A DNA stretch of 64,000 nucleotides from Plantago ovata (lineage: Eukaryota; Streptophyta; Magnoliopsida; Lamiales; Plantaginaceae), in the NCBI GenBank assembly GCA_028274465.1, contig CM051458.1, positions 18,243,566-18,307,565 on the forward strand. The letters are read 5' to 3'. Below the pieces are notes generated by a model. It had not been told where the DNA came from. It searched no databases and saw nothing but the letters and a program-made list of their open reading frames with translations. A program made the translations under genes and the position numbers. This document shows, one piece after another, positions 11,433 through 23,187 of this stretch. How positions within the stretch are numbered: position 1 is the first letter of the stretch; every line of letters begins with the position of its first letter.

Positions 11433-11451
11433 AATTTCCCCCTTTTTGATG
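11433..11451 (-). other. polypurine tract, Copia-C
   Basis: The minus strand reads CATCAAAAAGGGGGAAATT next to the 3' LTR, identical to the Copia-B tract. The 220 nt between it and the end of ORF3 are non-coding. Confidence 0.85.
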
Positions 11452-11674
11452 TTAGCAACCCATGGCTAAATTAATTGTTACCCTTTTAGAGGTTTCTGAT
11501 GTTGAATAAATCAGTTGATTAATGCAAGCATACTTGAATAATTAAGCAGTAAGCATAAGTAAATTGCATAATCAAAAACCAATAAGAGTTAAAAGTTTCA
11601 TTGCTGATAGTTATCTTTCAGAAGTTTACATGAAATAGCAGAGATAACTTAAACAGAATCAACAAACAAAAACT

Positions 11675-12478
11675 TTAACAAAAACTATACAGGGAATTAA
11701 GCTCTTTAGAGGATTTTCTCAAAATCTCTCTTACACTCTTCTCAGCAAGTGCAGTAAATTCAACACAGTCCTTTTCGTAGTTTTCCAGAAGCCTACGGAC
11801 TTGCAGTTGAATAATTCTTGCGTTTTTGCAGGCAGTATGATGATGCTTTTCAGCATTCATTTCCATGTAGTTAGTCACCCACAAATGCATGCTCCAATTG
11901 CTGGAATGGAGAAGCTGTGTATCTGAAATGCTTTCGGATGAATCTTTCTTAGCCAGAGAAGATCTTCTTCTTGATCCTTAGCAGTGAGATAGAAATACTC
12001 ATAAGGAATCAATCCAAGTCTCTTCTTTGTTTTCTTTGTTACTGGGTCAGAGTAGTAAGCGATGCCAGGTGGTTTTATCAGATTTGGTTCTTGTCTATAT
12101 GTCTTACCAATGGAAATTCTTCTTACAGAGACCTCAAGATTCAACCACTTCCCAGCAATATTTCTTGGGAGGGATTCTTCCCTTTGTTTTCTTTGGACCT
12201 TGAGTTCAATCCATTTGAACATTTGATTCAATATGGCTGTAGGAAAGAACTCATTCACCAGCAAGTCTTCCAGCTTTAAGATCCAGCAACCATGAATGTT
12301 TCTGATTACATTCTGAGTTGTTTCATTGTTACTGGTCTTTGTGTATTCAATGCCGGAGCCAATAGCAATGCTGGCCAGCCTCTTTTATTCCTGTCTTTGC
12401 CTTCTTCTTCTTGATTTAGCATTGTCTTGATCTCTTGCTGAAGAGTCAGACGAAAAATGCTTTGAGTGGCCAGACGGA
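11675..12478 (-). pseudogene. Copia-C ORF3, C-terminal domain
   Basis: Same domain as 5912-6526 in Copia-B (LLVNEFFPTAILNQMF, NLIKPPGIAYYSDPVTKKTKK). Two frames (12264-11875 and 11890-11675) show a small indel near 11930. The upstream end at 12478 is cut by Gypsy-2, and the rest of ORF3 resumes at 18768. The end of the ORF differs from Copia-B by a shifted stop. Confidence 0.7.
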
Positions 12479-13721
12479 TGATGAGACGTTGTCAAGGTCA
12501 ATCAAATAAATTTGTTATTTAGCCAAAGGCAATCCACAACTACAACGAAAACCGTAGTGTAGTAGCAGAATGACTCGAGTGTCGTTCTCTCAGGACTATA
12601 ACTTGCTTTATCTATTTAACAAGAGAATAAAAACAGCAGACAAATAGCAATAGGGGGTTTCTAGCAGATAATGGAGATTGGTGATAGTATGGTCCTTCTT
12701 AGCATAATGGGTCGATAATCATGCATAAATTCCTCGGTCTTGCATAGAGATCTTTGAATCAATCTAGTGTCCTGTTGCAAGTATTAAGCACTACGAAGAT
12801 AATCTGATCTGACTAGTCAATCACGATTGTCCTAATGTGTTCCGTAATTATTCAACACTACGAAGATAATTGGTCTGATTGTCGACTAGTGTTCAATTGT
12901 GCATAATAAACAATACAACATACGAGAATTTTGGTTACAACTGATCAACGAAATAAAGCAATGACACGGAGTATAATGCGCGATATAGCCATTAGCATGA
13001 TTATCTTCCCTCGCTAAGAATTCACATATTACCACCAATGATAAGTTTAGCTACTCATATTATGCATGCAATCAACATAAATCATAGAAGAAAACATATT
13101 GAAAGATAAATAAAATAAGTAGAATAAAACTGTAAGATACAAAGTTACCGAATGTTGTCAATCTCCGGATGATTGCGATCCTACGAGCTCCAAACTGCTA
13201 TGAAAAAGTATCCCCTAAGCTACGGAACTCCCCGGACAGGCCCCGGGAAGTTCCTACCTAAAACTATAGAGAGAGGTGAGAAAGTAGGCTTGGAAAGATA
13301 TGATTTTCGGAGAGAAAACTGGGCTCTATATATAGGCCCCGAAATAACTCTGGGGCGGTTCGCCCACCGGCTTTTTCGCGGAATTCCGCATTTTTCGACA
13401 CGGATTTGGATTTCTTCACCTTTTCGGACTCGGTTTCAGACTTCTAGTGGCCTTCTAACCTCCAGATTCGACCCCTAGACTCCAAATCCTATCCGGAAAC
13501 CTTCAGATACTCCAAATAGGCTTCTGGAACACCAATTCCTTGTCAGCTTCATATATTTGCCCAGAAATCCCCGAATTTCAACCAAAACCTGTAAAGTAAA
13601 ATCTAAAGGGAAACGTGACACTATTCTAATAAAATGTACTAAAATATAACTAAATTAACATAGAGGATAGCTAAAATAGGTGAAAAAGACTCGAATGAAA
13701 GTGTAAAATACACATTCATCA
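12479..13721 (-). repeat. Gypsy-2 3' LTR
   Basis: It starts TGATGAGACGTTGTC and ends ACACATTCATCA (1243 bp), matching the LTR at 17509 closely. The minus-strand TATATATAG promoter motif lies near 13330, next to a GGGGCGGTTCGCCC palindrome at about 13353-13366. Confidence 0.92.
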
Positions 13722-13739
13722 AACTCCCCAAACCGAACC
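13722..13739 (-). other. polypurine tract, Gypsy-2
   Basis: The minus strand reads GGTTCGGTTTGGGGAGTT immediately before the 3' LTR. The same sequence occupies this place in Gypsy-4 (53836-53853). Confidence 0.85.
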
Positions 13740-15276
13740 TTTGCTTGTCCTCAAGCAACTAAGCTAGACTCTAATACAAAAAACATGCAAGACACAAAAT
13801 GGAGTTTCATGCCAAATAAAATGAACTAATCTACTGAATCTATCAAATAACATATGAAGAAAAACCATATGAATCAAAGCATGAATATAGGTTGAAGAAT
13901 ACCTCGATTGACTTATACACATCCACATAAGTACTTATGTCAAGACAAGATAGTCTCTCGTAACATTCTCTACCTGGACCTAGTCAGTGACGACGTTATG
14001 ATGCATGCTAAGATACGAATGGTTGCCCCGTGCCTATGAAACTGAGGGCTTACTGATGTTCCACCATGTTAAGACTTTTCCTCAAAAGAGGTCGAACCAG
14101 TACTGGCTCTCATCAAACGAAGGATGGTTCCCTATAAAAGATAACACTCCCCTATTCTACCCATCTCTCAAGTAAAGTCTTAAGCTATTACCACTTCCTG
14201 AATGGCAGGACGAGGGTGGTCTAGAACAGATGACACTTAAGATAAAAAAGATAAAAACACACGATTACGAACATTACAAAAAATGGAAAAGACTCAACAC
14301 TTTGCTAAACTGCTATTTGGCTTTCCTTTTTGGACCCTTCTTTGCTTTTTTGGGGTCTTTTCTTTTTTTTCTTTTTTTCTTTCCAGATTCTCTTTTTTTT
14401 TCTTTTTTCCTGGAAATTTTCTTTCTTTTTTTTCGATTTTTTCTAGCCAGCAGTAGCATAACAATAAGAGAAACAAAATGACTCACACGACCTCCCCAAA
14501 CCTATTCGAAAGAATAGGTTGGAGTACAAAATTTACGGAAAAGGAAAAACAAACTCACGATACGAAAAAGAAAAACAGAAACAAGTCTAATGATGGTGAA
14601 ACCCCCTCCCCAAACCTATTCGGAAGAATAGGTTATAAACAAAGGATCACACAACCTCACACTACCTCCTTCCTAGGCATTTAGCAATCTCAAAGCATGG
14701 TGAAGACTTGTTGCCTCTTAGGTACATAATTACTCGGGAAAACAACCAGAAGACCCTAACATGCATCATCCTATTATAAAGGCCTTCGTGAACCGCAGTA
14801 GAGAAAACACCACTAAGTGATGTCGAGACTACCTAGCTCAACTAAGTGCAATACATAAATGTGACAAGCCAAGCGAGAAAAACCTCAAACAAATTCATAG
14901 AGATGAAGCATACGATTAATGGCATAGCTAGTTGATCTACCCAATAAAAAAGTTCAAAAAATTCGGCAATAAACTCCATATAAAACATGCAAGACTATCC
15001 TAGGAAAGCAGTAAACGTGCAAATGCAAAAAAATTCACGAGCAAGATAAGTATAGAGATAACAAGCGATAACCTCCTCCCCAAACCTGAACGTCGTCGCT
15101 CCTCCCGAACGCCGAAAGTGGATCCAAGGTGAGAGCTAAAGCTTGTATAAGTACCTATAATACTCAATCAAACTCGTGAGATAAAATCTAAAGCGGTAAA
15201 GAAAGCGATAAAAATTCCGGGTTGCCTCCCGGATAGCGTCATTGTTTAAAGTCTTTGACTCGACTCCGGTCTGCGC
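13740..15276 (-). other. Gypsy-2 non-coding tail with internal PPT-like motifs and hairpins
   Basis: No gene is supported here. Two hairpins with 9-bp stems (AACCTATTC / GAATAGGTT, 4-nt loops) lie at 14499-14520 and 14613-14634. Each is followed on the minus strand by a PPT-like GGTTTGGGGAGG run. Another such run is near 15076-15090. A pyrimidine-rich tract (T/C) lies at about 14325-14450. A TCCGGG/CCCGGA hairpin (15216-15233) follows the protease stop. The same order is seen in Gypsy-4. Confidence 0.6.
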
Positions 15277-16125
15277 CTATCTCTTCTTTTTGCGGGTACT
15301 AGACTTCCCCTTCATCGATATCCTTTCCATGACACGAACCTGTGAATAAGAAAGAATATAGGCTGCAAGACCACAGTAGTGAGTAGTAATATCAGGCGGT
15401 TCAGGTGGATCACGTAAGGCTTTCAACACGTGTTGCTCGCCACTTACTTCAATAGTGCAAGTTCTTTTGTAGATGTCCATCACGGAGCGTAGTTTAGTCC
15501 AGAATGTTTGACCTAAGAGTATGACATCCCCCGTCCCAGGTGCAGATGCCGGCATAACTATGAAATTGGTGTATATAGATGCTTCACCAATCTTGACCAA
15601 CACGTTTTTCACAACGCCCTCGGGTCTCATAAAGGATCCATCCTCCAGACGCACAATAGCCCTTTGCTCAGATAGTTCCCCAAGGTTGCTCTTTTCAAAC
15701 ACGTTCAAAGGGATTATGTTCGAGTAGGATCCCGTGTCTAGTGTGGCACGGACCTCTTCAAGCTCGCCAATCCCTACCTTAACATCGAAACTTTTAGGGA
15801 GTGGTTCGGGATCCTCTTGCTCCTCATCACTTGCGTCAGAACCAAGGTCCTGCTCTTCTTCCTTCATGCAACACTCGCACCTAACGGCCTTCCTGATGGT
15901 GATTTCGTCAGGTACATCACCAACCAATTTCGACTTTACAGTGTTGCTAGGCAGTTTGCCTTGTTCTCTACCTGCTCCTCGATCGATCAACTCATGCAAC
16001 TTTTGATGGGCAAGCCTAGTGCTCTCTTCCAACCTATCGAGCCTTGCCCTAGTCTTTTCGATGTCTTCTTCATAACGTTTGAGAAAACTTTGTGTGTGAT
16101 CGACCATCTTTTGCAAGTTCTCCAT
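15277..16125 (-). CDS. Gypsy-2 retropepsin-type aspartic protease with coiled-coil N-terminus
   Basis: A 282-codon open frame. Residues 1-60 form a helical, Arg/Glu-rich segment. An acidic linker follows. The retropepsin fold then has the catalytic triplet in ATLDTGSYSNIIPLNVF (about residue 132) and the second signature DVILLGQTF (about residue 200). It would process Gag. It ends in a basic tail (KGKSSTRKKKR). The frame is open but the upstream gag is broken, and the first Met may be internal to a longer gag-protease reading frame. No RT follows. Confidence 0.75.
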   Translation of the reverse strand: MENLQKMVDHTQSFLKRYEEDIEKTRARLDRLEESTRLAHQKLHELIDRGAGREQGKLPSNTVKSKLVGDVPDEITIRKAVRCECCMKEEEQDLGSDASDEEQEDPEPLPKSFDVKVGIGELEEVRATLDTGSYSNIIPLNVFEKSNLGELSEQRAIVRLEDGSFMRPEGVVKNVLVKIGEASIYTNFIVMPASAPGTGDVILLGQTFWTKLRSVMDIYKRTCTIEVSGEQHVLKALRDPPEPPDITTHYCGLAAYILSYSQVRVMERISMKGKSSTRKKKR

Positions 16126-16193
16126 CAGTTGAGCCGACTTCGACTTCGGTGGCTCTTTCGGAGCGGGGTTTTCGCAGTGGTCATTACCATAGT

Positions 16194-17339
16194 TTAGCCT
16201 ACTACGGTCTTGGTTAGGTCCATAAGTTTGGTTAGCTGGTGCATATCCTTGATTGTTACGGTATCCTCCTCTCCAAAATCAACCTCGAGGATTCCTACCG
16301 TCTTGTCCGTAGCTAACTTCTTGAGTGCCAAACTCCGTAGCAAAGGCTTCTTCTTCGCCTCCTCGAGCCCAGTTGCCATCATCGTATGCCAGCTCCGATC
16401 TACACATATGAGCCCCATGCCCATAGTTCTTGCATATTCGGCATACTTCGTTTGAAACAGTCGTTCCAGTGGCGCTCTTGAGGACTTGCTTCAATTCGTT
16501 GGTAAAGCACTCGAATTGATCCCCATTCCCCCTGTACATAGGGGCTTCTTGAGTCGGTGGAGCATGAGGTCCACGTCTCCTGACCATTGCTCTTGGGTCC
16601 TTGAACTGCGAACCCTTAGCAAGCCATTCGAAAACAGCCCAGACGGCTTCTGCGGTTTCCTCCAAATATTGCCTCGGCATTGGAAATCCACCACTTGTTG
16701 TTTCTCGAAGGTTAGTCCATTGTAGAAGTGTTGGACTAGGTCGGAAAGTTCAAAACCATGGTAAGGGCACTTGTTCGTGAGATCTTGGAACCTCTCGAAC
16801 GCGGCGTAGATGGTCTCATCATAGTCCTGCTTGAATACAGTGATTTGCGCCTTAAGCGCGGTAGTCAGAGTGTGTGGGAAGTATTTCTCCATGAAAGCTG
16901 AAAAAACCTTTTACCAGGTGTCCAGCGAGCCTGCTGGAAGAGAACTCAGCCATGACTTGGCTCTGTCGCCAAGTCCCATAGCAAAAACCTTCATCCTCAA
17001 CTCATCCGTTGTTATGTCAGCTCCGGGTCGTGGGAGTTGGTTGACGAAATCATCGATATCGTTCAAGTACCCCATCACATCTTCCCTTGATAAGCCATAG
17101 AACCTCAAAAGTTGTTGGAATGCGTGGTTCTTGATCTCCAGATCTCGGGTTGCAGGCGAAAGAACAATCGCCGGTCCCCTCATACGATCCTTGGTGGGTT
17201 GAACCCATGCCTTCAGTGGTCTAGCTTCTGCCATTCCGTCGATTTCCTTGAAAATGAGTCGCCTTCTTTGGTGGTAGACTCTATCGATCTCAGCAATTGA
17301 ATCAGCAAGCGGTGTTCCTGCAAAACGTGTATGCGGCAT
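16194..17339 (-). pseudogene. Gypsy-2 gag (frameshifted)
   Basis: Retrotransposon Gag of the Athila/Tat style. The start ATG at 17339 (MPHTRFAGTPLADSIAEID) matches the Gypsy-4 start. The core has DRAKSWLSSLPAGSLDTW, followed by a frame change near 16911 and MEKYFPHTL. The zinc knuckle CRICKNYGHGAHMC (CX2CX4HX4C) is at about 16430-16470. Reading frames 17345-16911, 16892-16491, 16680-16279 and 16424-16194 overlap, so at least three indels are present. About 60 nt after RRRL is deleted relative to Gypsy-4. Confidence 0.82.
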
Positions 17340-17488
17340 ACACAATCTGTAACAGACTAGGAAAGGTGATTAGAAACAGACTAGGAAAGAAGTATCAGAG
17401 AGAGATTGAAAAGGAAAACTAAAGCTAATAGAATTAGGAATCTAAAGCTGTAAATATAAACAAATTAAACAGAAAAAAGGAGTATAGT

Positions 17489-17505
17489 CCCCGGCAACGG
17501 CGCCA
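17489..17505 (-). other. primer binding site (tRNA-Asp), Gypsy-2
   Basis: The plus strand reads CCCCGGCAACGGCGCCA, identical to the 3' end of plant tRNA-Asp including CCA, 3 nt from the LTR edge. Priming by tRNA-Asp is typical of plant Athila/Tat gypsy elements. Confidence 0.9.
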
Positions 17506-17508
17506 ATT

Positions 17509-18767
17509 TGATGAGACGTTGTCAAGTTCAATCAAATAAATTTGTTATTTAGCCAAAGGCAATCCACAACTACAACGAAAACCGTAGTGTAGTAGCAGAA
17601 TGACTCGAGTGTCGTTCTCTCAGGACTATAACTTGCTTTATCTATTTAACAAGAGAATAAAAACAGCAGACCGATAGCAATAGGGGGTTTCTAGCAGATA
17701 ATGGAGATTAGTGATAGTATGGTCCTTCTTAGCATAATGGGTCGATAATCATGCATAAATTCCTCGGTCTTGCAAAGAGATCTTTGAATCAATCTAGTGT
17801 CCTGTTGCAAGTATTAAGCACTACGAAGATAATCTGGTCTGACTAGTCAATCACGATTGTCCTAATGTGTTCCGTAGTTATTCAACACTACGAAGATAAT
17901 TGGTCTGATGGTCGACTAGTGTCCAATTGTGCATAATAAACAATACAACATACGAGAATTTTGGTTACAACTGATCAACGAAATAAAGCAATGACACGGA
18001 GTATAATGCGCGATATAACCATTAGCATGATTATCTTCCCTCGCTAAGAATTCACATACTACCACCAATGATAAGTTTAGCTACTCATATTATGCATGCA
18101 ATCAACAGAAATCATAGAAGAAAACATATTGAAAGATAAATAAAATAAGTAGAATAAAACTGTAAGATACAAAGTTACCGAAGGTTGTCAATCTCCGGAT
18201 GATTGCGATCCTACGAGCTCCAAACTGCTATGAAAAAGTATCCCCTAAGCTACGGAACTCCCAGGACAGGCCCCGGGAAGTTCCTACCTAAAACTATAGA
18301 GAGAGGTGAGAAAGTAGGCTTGGAAAGATATGATTTTCGGAGAGAAACTAGGCTCTATATATAGGCCCCGAAATAACTCTGGGGCGGTTCGCCCCCCCCC
18401 CCCCCCCCCCCCCGGCTTTTTCGCGGAATTCCGCGTTTTTCGACGCGGATTTGGTTTTCTTCACCTTTTCGGACTCGGTTTCAGACTTCTAGTGGCTTTC
18501 TAACCTCCAGATTCGACCCCTAGACTCCAAATCCTATCTGGAAACCTTCAGATAATCCAAATAGGCTTCTGGAACACCAATTCCTTGTCAGCTTCAATAT
18601 ATTTGCCCAGAAATCCCCGAATTTCAACCAAAACCTGTAAAATAAAATCTAAAGGGAAACGTGACACTATTCTAATAAAATGTACTAAAATATAGCTAAA
18701 TTAACATAGAGGATATCTAAAATAGGTGAAAAAGACTCGAATGAAAGTGTAAAATACACATTCATCA
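17509..18767 (-). repeat. Gypsy-2 5' LTR with a 22-C tract
   Basis: TGATGAGACG to ACACATTCATCA (1259 bp). It is nearly the same as the 3' LTR, except that the GC palindrome next to the TATA region is replaced by a run of 22 C (18392-18413). The tract could be slippage or an assembly error. Confidence 0.9.
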
Positions 18768-19551
18768 ACGGCGTCAAGGGTGTCAAGGGTCTAGCTCTTA
18801 TGGCTTGAGCTATTGTCTGATTGTCATCATCTTCATTCAGATTTTGATGACTTTCAGTATGGCAAAAATCTTGAGTTTCAGCAGCGGTTTTTCTCTTTTT
18901 GGAACTTGCTGAATTCAACTCAAATTCTGCTTGCCTTTTTGAACTTTGCTCTCTTTCAGCAAGAGGTTCTAAGGGCAGTGGCTCATCAACAACAGGAGGG
19001 GTTTGGTTTTTTTTTCTGGTACTTTTCTTTTCTTCCCCCTTAGACATGGATTGCAACATCGGAGTGATGTGCAGAGAATAGAACTCATTGCAATTTTCAG
19101 CAAGAGTGCTTAAACTATTATACTTCATGACGATTTGTTGCTGATCAAAAGTCATTTTTGACAACTCTTTTTGAATGCTCATCATGTTCTCTTCATGTCT
19201 TTTCTCTGTTGCGGCCTTCTCATCCATGAAAGTCTGAGTCTTCACGAGAGCGGTCTTTGCTAGCCGGAGTGCTTGACTTACATCTTCTTCATAGCTCTTG
19301 TGATAAAGACTGATGTCTTTCTGAGCTATTGTCAAAGTGGTAGTGCGTCTCAGCACTGTAGCCAATATTTTTCCAATATCAAGCAGGCTCTCAGCAAGCA
19401 ATGCCTCATCTTCAGCTTTGTAGGCATCATGGACTTTCTTCAGTGCCAAAATTCTAGGAGTAAACTCCTCAACTCTTGGGAACGACACTAGTTGTGGTGT
19501 CAAGGAATGAACTTTTAGATCAGAAGCAAACTGATCATCCCTTATCAGCAA
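18768..19551 (-). pseudogene. Copia-C ORF3, coiled-coil and basic block
   Basis: One open frame equivalent to Copia-B 6721-7540: a helical region (LALKKVHDAYKAEDEALL, then KDISLYHKSYEEDVSQAL), the cysteine-containing NCNEFYSLHITPM, then Lys/Arg clusters (KKSTRKKNQTPP, KKRKTAAET) and an acidic end. The reading frame was interrupted at 18768 by Gypsy-2 and resumes at 12478. The sequence between 19552 and 19697 continues the ORF in another frame. Confidence 0.7.
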
Positions 19552-19697
19552 TTCTCCTCTTAGACCATCATCTAAATCATTTATGTAATCCGGAGGAGGG
19601 ATTTGAACAACCTTTGGATCTCTTTTGGATTGTTCATCCTCATTTTCTGATAAGTAGTCGTCATCCTCAAGTTCATCAAGTTCAGCAACTTTAGAAC

Positions 19698-21062
19698 CTA
19701 AGTCAGCAGCTTCACTTCCTTTTGTTGAGTGGTTGCCGATGGCAACACTTGAGACTCAACAACTGGAGTTTCACCAGTAGTTAGTTTTAATTGAGTTTGA
19801 GACTCAATTACTGGAGTTTCGCCAGTAGTAGATGGAAGGGAGTGGACTTCCTTTGATCTTACTCCTGAAGGTTGACCAATTTCGAGATCCTGCGTATGCC
19901 TTGCATGGATCAACAAACTGTTCTGTAGAGCGCGTTGGTAATCTTTATCCTGTTCTTCATCATCATCAAGGTTTTCTTCAGTAACCTTCGCATCAGAAAT
20001 TGGACTCTTGCCATTTTTCAAGGCAGCCCTTTTTCTGGCATATTCCTCTTCAGTATCAGCACCTTGCACAGGTGCTTGATTTTCAGCAGCAACAGGAGGA
20101 GGTTGAGATTCTTGCTGAGGTTGTGGTTGTTCAGCTTTCTGATTTTCTAGTTGAGCATTTCCAGCAGCTGTCAACTTTAATCCTCCAGCATCAGGACTGG
20201 GACCTTGATTGTCATCATCATCGTCTTTCATGTCCTTGGAATCTTTCCCTTCATCATCACTTGGATGAGTGGGAATGTTCTCATCTTCTTCCTCTTCATC
20301 ATCATCGGTCAGAATTACTAGCTCAACGTGCTTGTATAAAGCAACACTTGTCACTTCCTCTTCCTCATTGATTTTGTGGGGATCAGCCACCACAGGTACA
20401 AATGAACCTTTGAGCATCACAGCTTGTTCAGATGGAGGGGCACTCTTGAATTTTGCCTTCATATTCTCTCTGATTTGACCAATCAGATTCGAGCTCATTT
20501 GCTGAGAATATGTCATTTCTTCAGGTAGGATGGAGTGAACAAATGTTTCGAGCTTCAGTAGAGAAGATCTCTTTTTCTCGTTTGAAAGATGAAGATGGAG
20601 ATCAGAGAATTCCATTTGCCTATATCTTTGCCAGTTGCTGACGGACTTAGCAACTTGTGACGAAGTAGTCCTTTTGAAGTTCAAGTACAGTTCCTCAGAA
20701 CTTACTTGATGATCTTCAGTGATGAGTACCACTTCAGTGGTCTCCTTTTGAGCCTGAAAAAGAACGTTATTTAGATCACGATTGGTTTGGAAAATTGTTT
20801 TAGAGTTCATATCTAAAACATGAATTACCTGCTGAGAGTCAGCAAGTTCATGTTGTACAATTTCCATTCCATGAGGAGCTTGAGTAGCATCCTCCATTTG
20901 TTCATCCTGAAATAAATTGGAGTGAGATACAAGTACTAAGCTGTCAAACTTAGTTTTATTACCAAAAACATTAACTACCTGCTGAGCAGGGAGTGTTGGT
21001 TCTGGTGCAGAGGCTTCAGCAACCATCTGACTTGCATCTTGAGAAGTCTGTAGAGATAACAT
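19698..21062 (-). pseudogene. Copia-C ORF3, acidic low-complexity block with extra 0.7 kb
   Basis: A 454-codon open frame matching the 3' half of Copia-B 7576-9096, plus about 0.7 kb missing there (about 19786-20442). The extra part is strongly acidic (DDDEEEEDENIPTHPSDDEG) and Gln/Pro-rich (QPQPQQESQPPP). It has a direct repeat encoding TTGETPVxESQ twice (about 19750-19834). Two of the in-frame GT-AG segments are conserved (about 20757-20831 and 20908-20979). Function unknown. Confidence 0.7.
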
Positions 21063-21122
21063 AATATTAGAAAAAGAATGAGTTTCGGAATTTGAAGTTT
21101 TACTGATGGTTGAATTAATTAC

Positions 21123-21827
21123 CTACTGAAGAAGGACAGGTTGTGGCTCAGTCCTTTCAGCATTAACAGTTTCTTCAGCTTCTTGGACTGTTTCTTCAGC
21201 AGACTTCTTGTCTTGCTCTATTTGAGAAAGTTGCGCGGTTTCAGCAATCTCCCTTGTCTCTGAAATGAGAAGTTGAGCAGAAGCATCTTGTCCCTTGAGC
21301 TCACTACTTGTCATGAAGACATCAATGGATTTGTTGGATGATTCTTCAATCTCCAACTCCATTTGTTGGCTTATAGCTTCCAGTACAAGATGGAGTTTGT
21401 CGATTGATGTCTTTGGTGAACTTGGGCCAGTATTCTCAGCATCACGAGATGCGTCGTTGAATAGTGCTTCTTGTGTTTCAGCAACTTCTGGAACTGGAAC
21501 CATTGCTGTCTCAGCAACTGGTCCTTCAGCAAGCGAGGTTTCACCAACTTGATGAGTTGCTTGTTCAGCAACCATCTTTTCAGCAGCATCAGCAAGTGCC
21601 GATTTTTGCAGATCAACAACAATGTCACTTGCTGGTTCCATAGTTGGATCATCTAAATTATCTACAATGTAGATATCTGGGACTTGGGCAGGAATTTCAT
21701 TTCCACTGCCTTGTGGTCTATTCACAGTAGAAGGATCAACATTAAGTTGATTGTTGAAGGCTTCCGCAAACACTTCAACATTGCTAACATAGGTTTCAGT
21801 AATCACCTCAGAAACATCTACTGGCAA
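21123..21827 (-). pseudogene. Copia-C ORF3, V-A-E repeat block
   Basis: A 234-codon frame equivalent to the first half of Copia-B 7576-9096 (PDIYIVDNLDDPTMEPASD, then VAE-rich repeats). It ends at a TAG that replaces Gln directly before a candidate 5' splice site (21124), so one nonsense change separates it from the next block. Confidence 0.7.
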
Positions 21828-22030
21828 ATGTGTTTCAGCATTTGTCTGGGAATTGTCTGAGAGGTCTTGGACAGCAGTAACTGACTTGCGAGCCAGTGTT
21901 TTCTTCCTTGTGTTGCTGGTCCGTTTCCTCTTAGGTACGGGGTTTGTTGATGACGCTACAGTCTGAGTGTCATCATCAGCTTTCCTCTTTTTCTTGTTAG
22001 ATTTCTCCGGTTTCCCAGAGGCATCTATAG

Positions 22031-23187
22031 TTACATTTTCAGCAACGGCTGTTGTACACGTACCTTGTTGATTTTCAACAGCAGTTTTTTTGTGTTACCA
22101 CCACCAACAGCAGTTTCATCTCTAAGTTGCTGAGTGGTAACATCTGCAGCTGTTGTATACCTTTCTTGTTGGCTTGTGCTGACAACATTTGCAGTTGTTG
22201 TCTTCTTTGATTTCTTGCGAGCAGTCTTAGGTACATTGTGCTTGTAGAATGATCTTCCCACATTGCATACAGACTTTTTGATTGGCAGTGGGTTTCTCAG
22301 CTGAATCCTGAAATGTTCAAGGATGTAGCATATCTTGATTCCATACATAACTGGAAAGGAAGGTGAGACCTTGTTGTCTTATACCTTTACCTTAAACTTA
22401 GTAACACAGTCAACAAGCCTGTTGAAAATGTACTTAGCCCAGTTAAGTTCTGTTTTATTCTCATTAATATGCATCAGCAGCGGCCATCTTCTTAGGCCTA
22501 CTTGGTCAATTCCTCCAACCTGGGAGTCAAGAACTTTTATTAGTAGCAGAGCGACTAGACCAAGTGAATGGAAGAGATGCTTTCTCTTAACGTGCTTAGT
22601 CCAAGTCACGGGGCAATCTCGCCTTTCTTCATTTTCTCATTCCTGACGTCACTGTAGAAAGCTTCAATTTCTTCGTCAGTGGCAGTGACGTCATCTTCAG
22701 TTCCGGTGGTTGGAATCTGAAATATCTCCGCTAAATCAGTCCATTTCAGGACGATTTGCGTGTTCTGAACTGTAGTAAAGATCACTTTTTCAGTGACTCC
22801 TTTACTATCAGTAAGGGACTGGATTTCTGCATTATTGTAGAATTCCATAGTATCAATCATGCTCACTTACTTAGTGCGAGCAGATATAAAGTGCATGAGG
22901 CCTTGTTGCTTGATGAACTCAAGCGCCTCTTCATTCTCGTCATCAAGTTCTTGTTCATAGAAGTACCTAATGTACTTCTCTTTTGCAAAACCTCCCCATT
23001 GCATCAACATCTCACACTTTGCAATGTCAAGATATGACGGAGGCATAGGTTTTTCTGAGATTCGGTTGTTTTTCAACACAACTTTCGTTGTGTTTGTAGC
23101 CGGAGTAGTCACCGGAGCAGTGCGTGTTTCAGCACTGCCAACCTTTGATGACTTAGAGGACTTGGAAGACTGTCTCTTGGGAGCCAT
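22031..23187 (-). pseudogene. Copia-C ORF3, start and N-terminal domain
   Basis: The ATG at 23187 begins MAPKRQSSKSSKSSKVG, a basic Ser/Lys leader, then the domain with MPPSYLDIAKCEMLMQWGGF and YFYEQELDDENEEALEF. A CAA-to-TAA stop (SARTK*VSM, 22867), a frameshift near 22608 and a Glu codon lost to a stop near 22379 split it into 23187-22867, 22866-22606, 22609-22379 and 22348-22031. The Copia-B copy has Gln at the first stop. By position this is the env-like ORF of SIRE relatives, but I see no signal peptide or membrane anchor. The Lys/Arg-rich linker continues to about 21900. Confidence 0.75.

Larger units (their letters stand above)
12479..18767 (-). mobile_element. Gypsy-2: non-autonomous Ty3/gypsy element (gag + protease only)
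   Basis: LTRs lie at 12479-13721 and 17509-18767. Flanks are ACGGA (12474-12478) and ACGGC (18768-18772), a 5-bp duplication with one mismatch. It is inserted in Copia-C ORF3. The minus-strand order is LTR, tRNA-Asp primer site, gag, aspartic protease, non-coding tail, PPT, LTR. The internal part (3.8 kb) has no RT, RNase H or integrase, so it would need an autonomous partner. The two LTRs look nearly identical by eye apart from a C tract, suggesting a fairly recent insertion. Confidence 0.92.

Noticed and set aside
14230..14481. Phe/Leu-rich plus-strand ORF that looks like a membrane protein
   Set aside because: It is a translation of the T/C-rich tract in the Gypsy-2 tail. The Gypsy-4 copy gives a Lys-rich ORF on the other strand, so neither is a gene.
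15817..16197. Plus-strand ORFs opposite Gypsy-2 protease
   Set aside because: They are shadows of the minus-strand protease, which has clear motifs.
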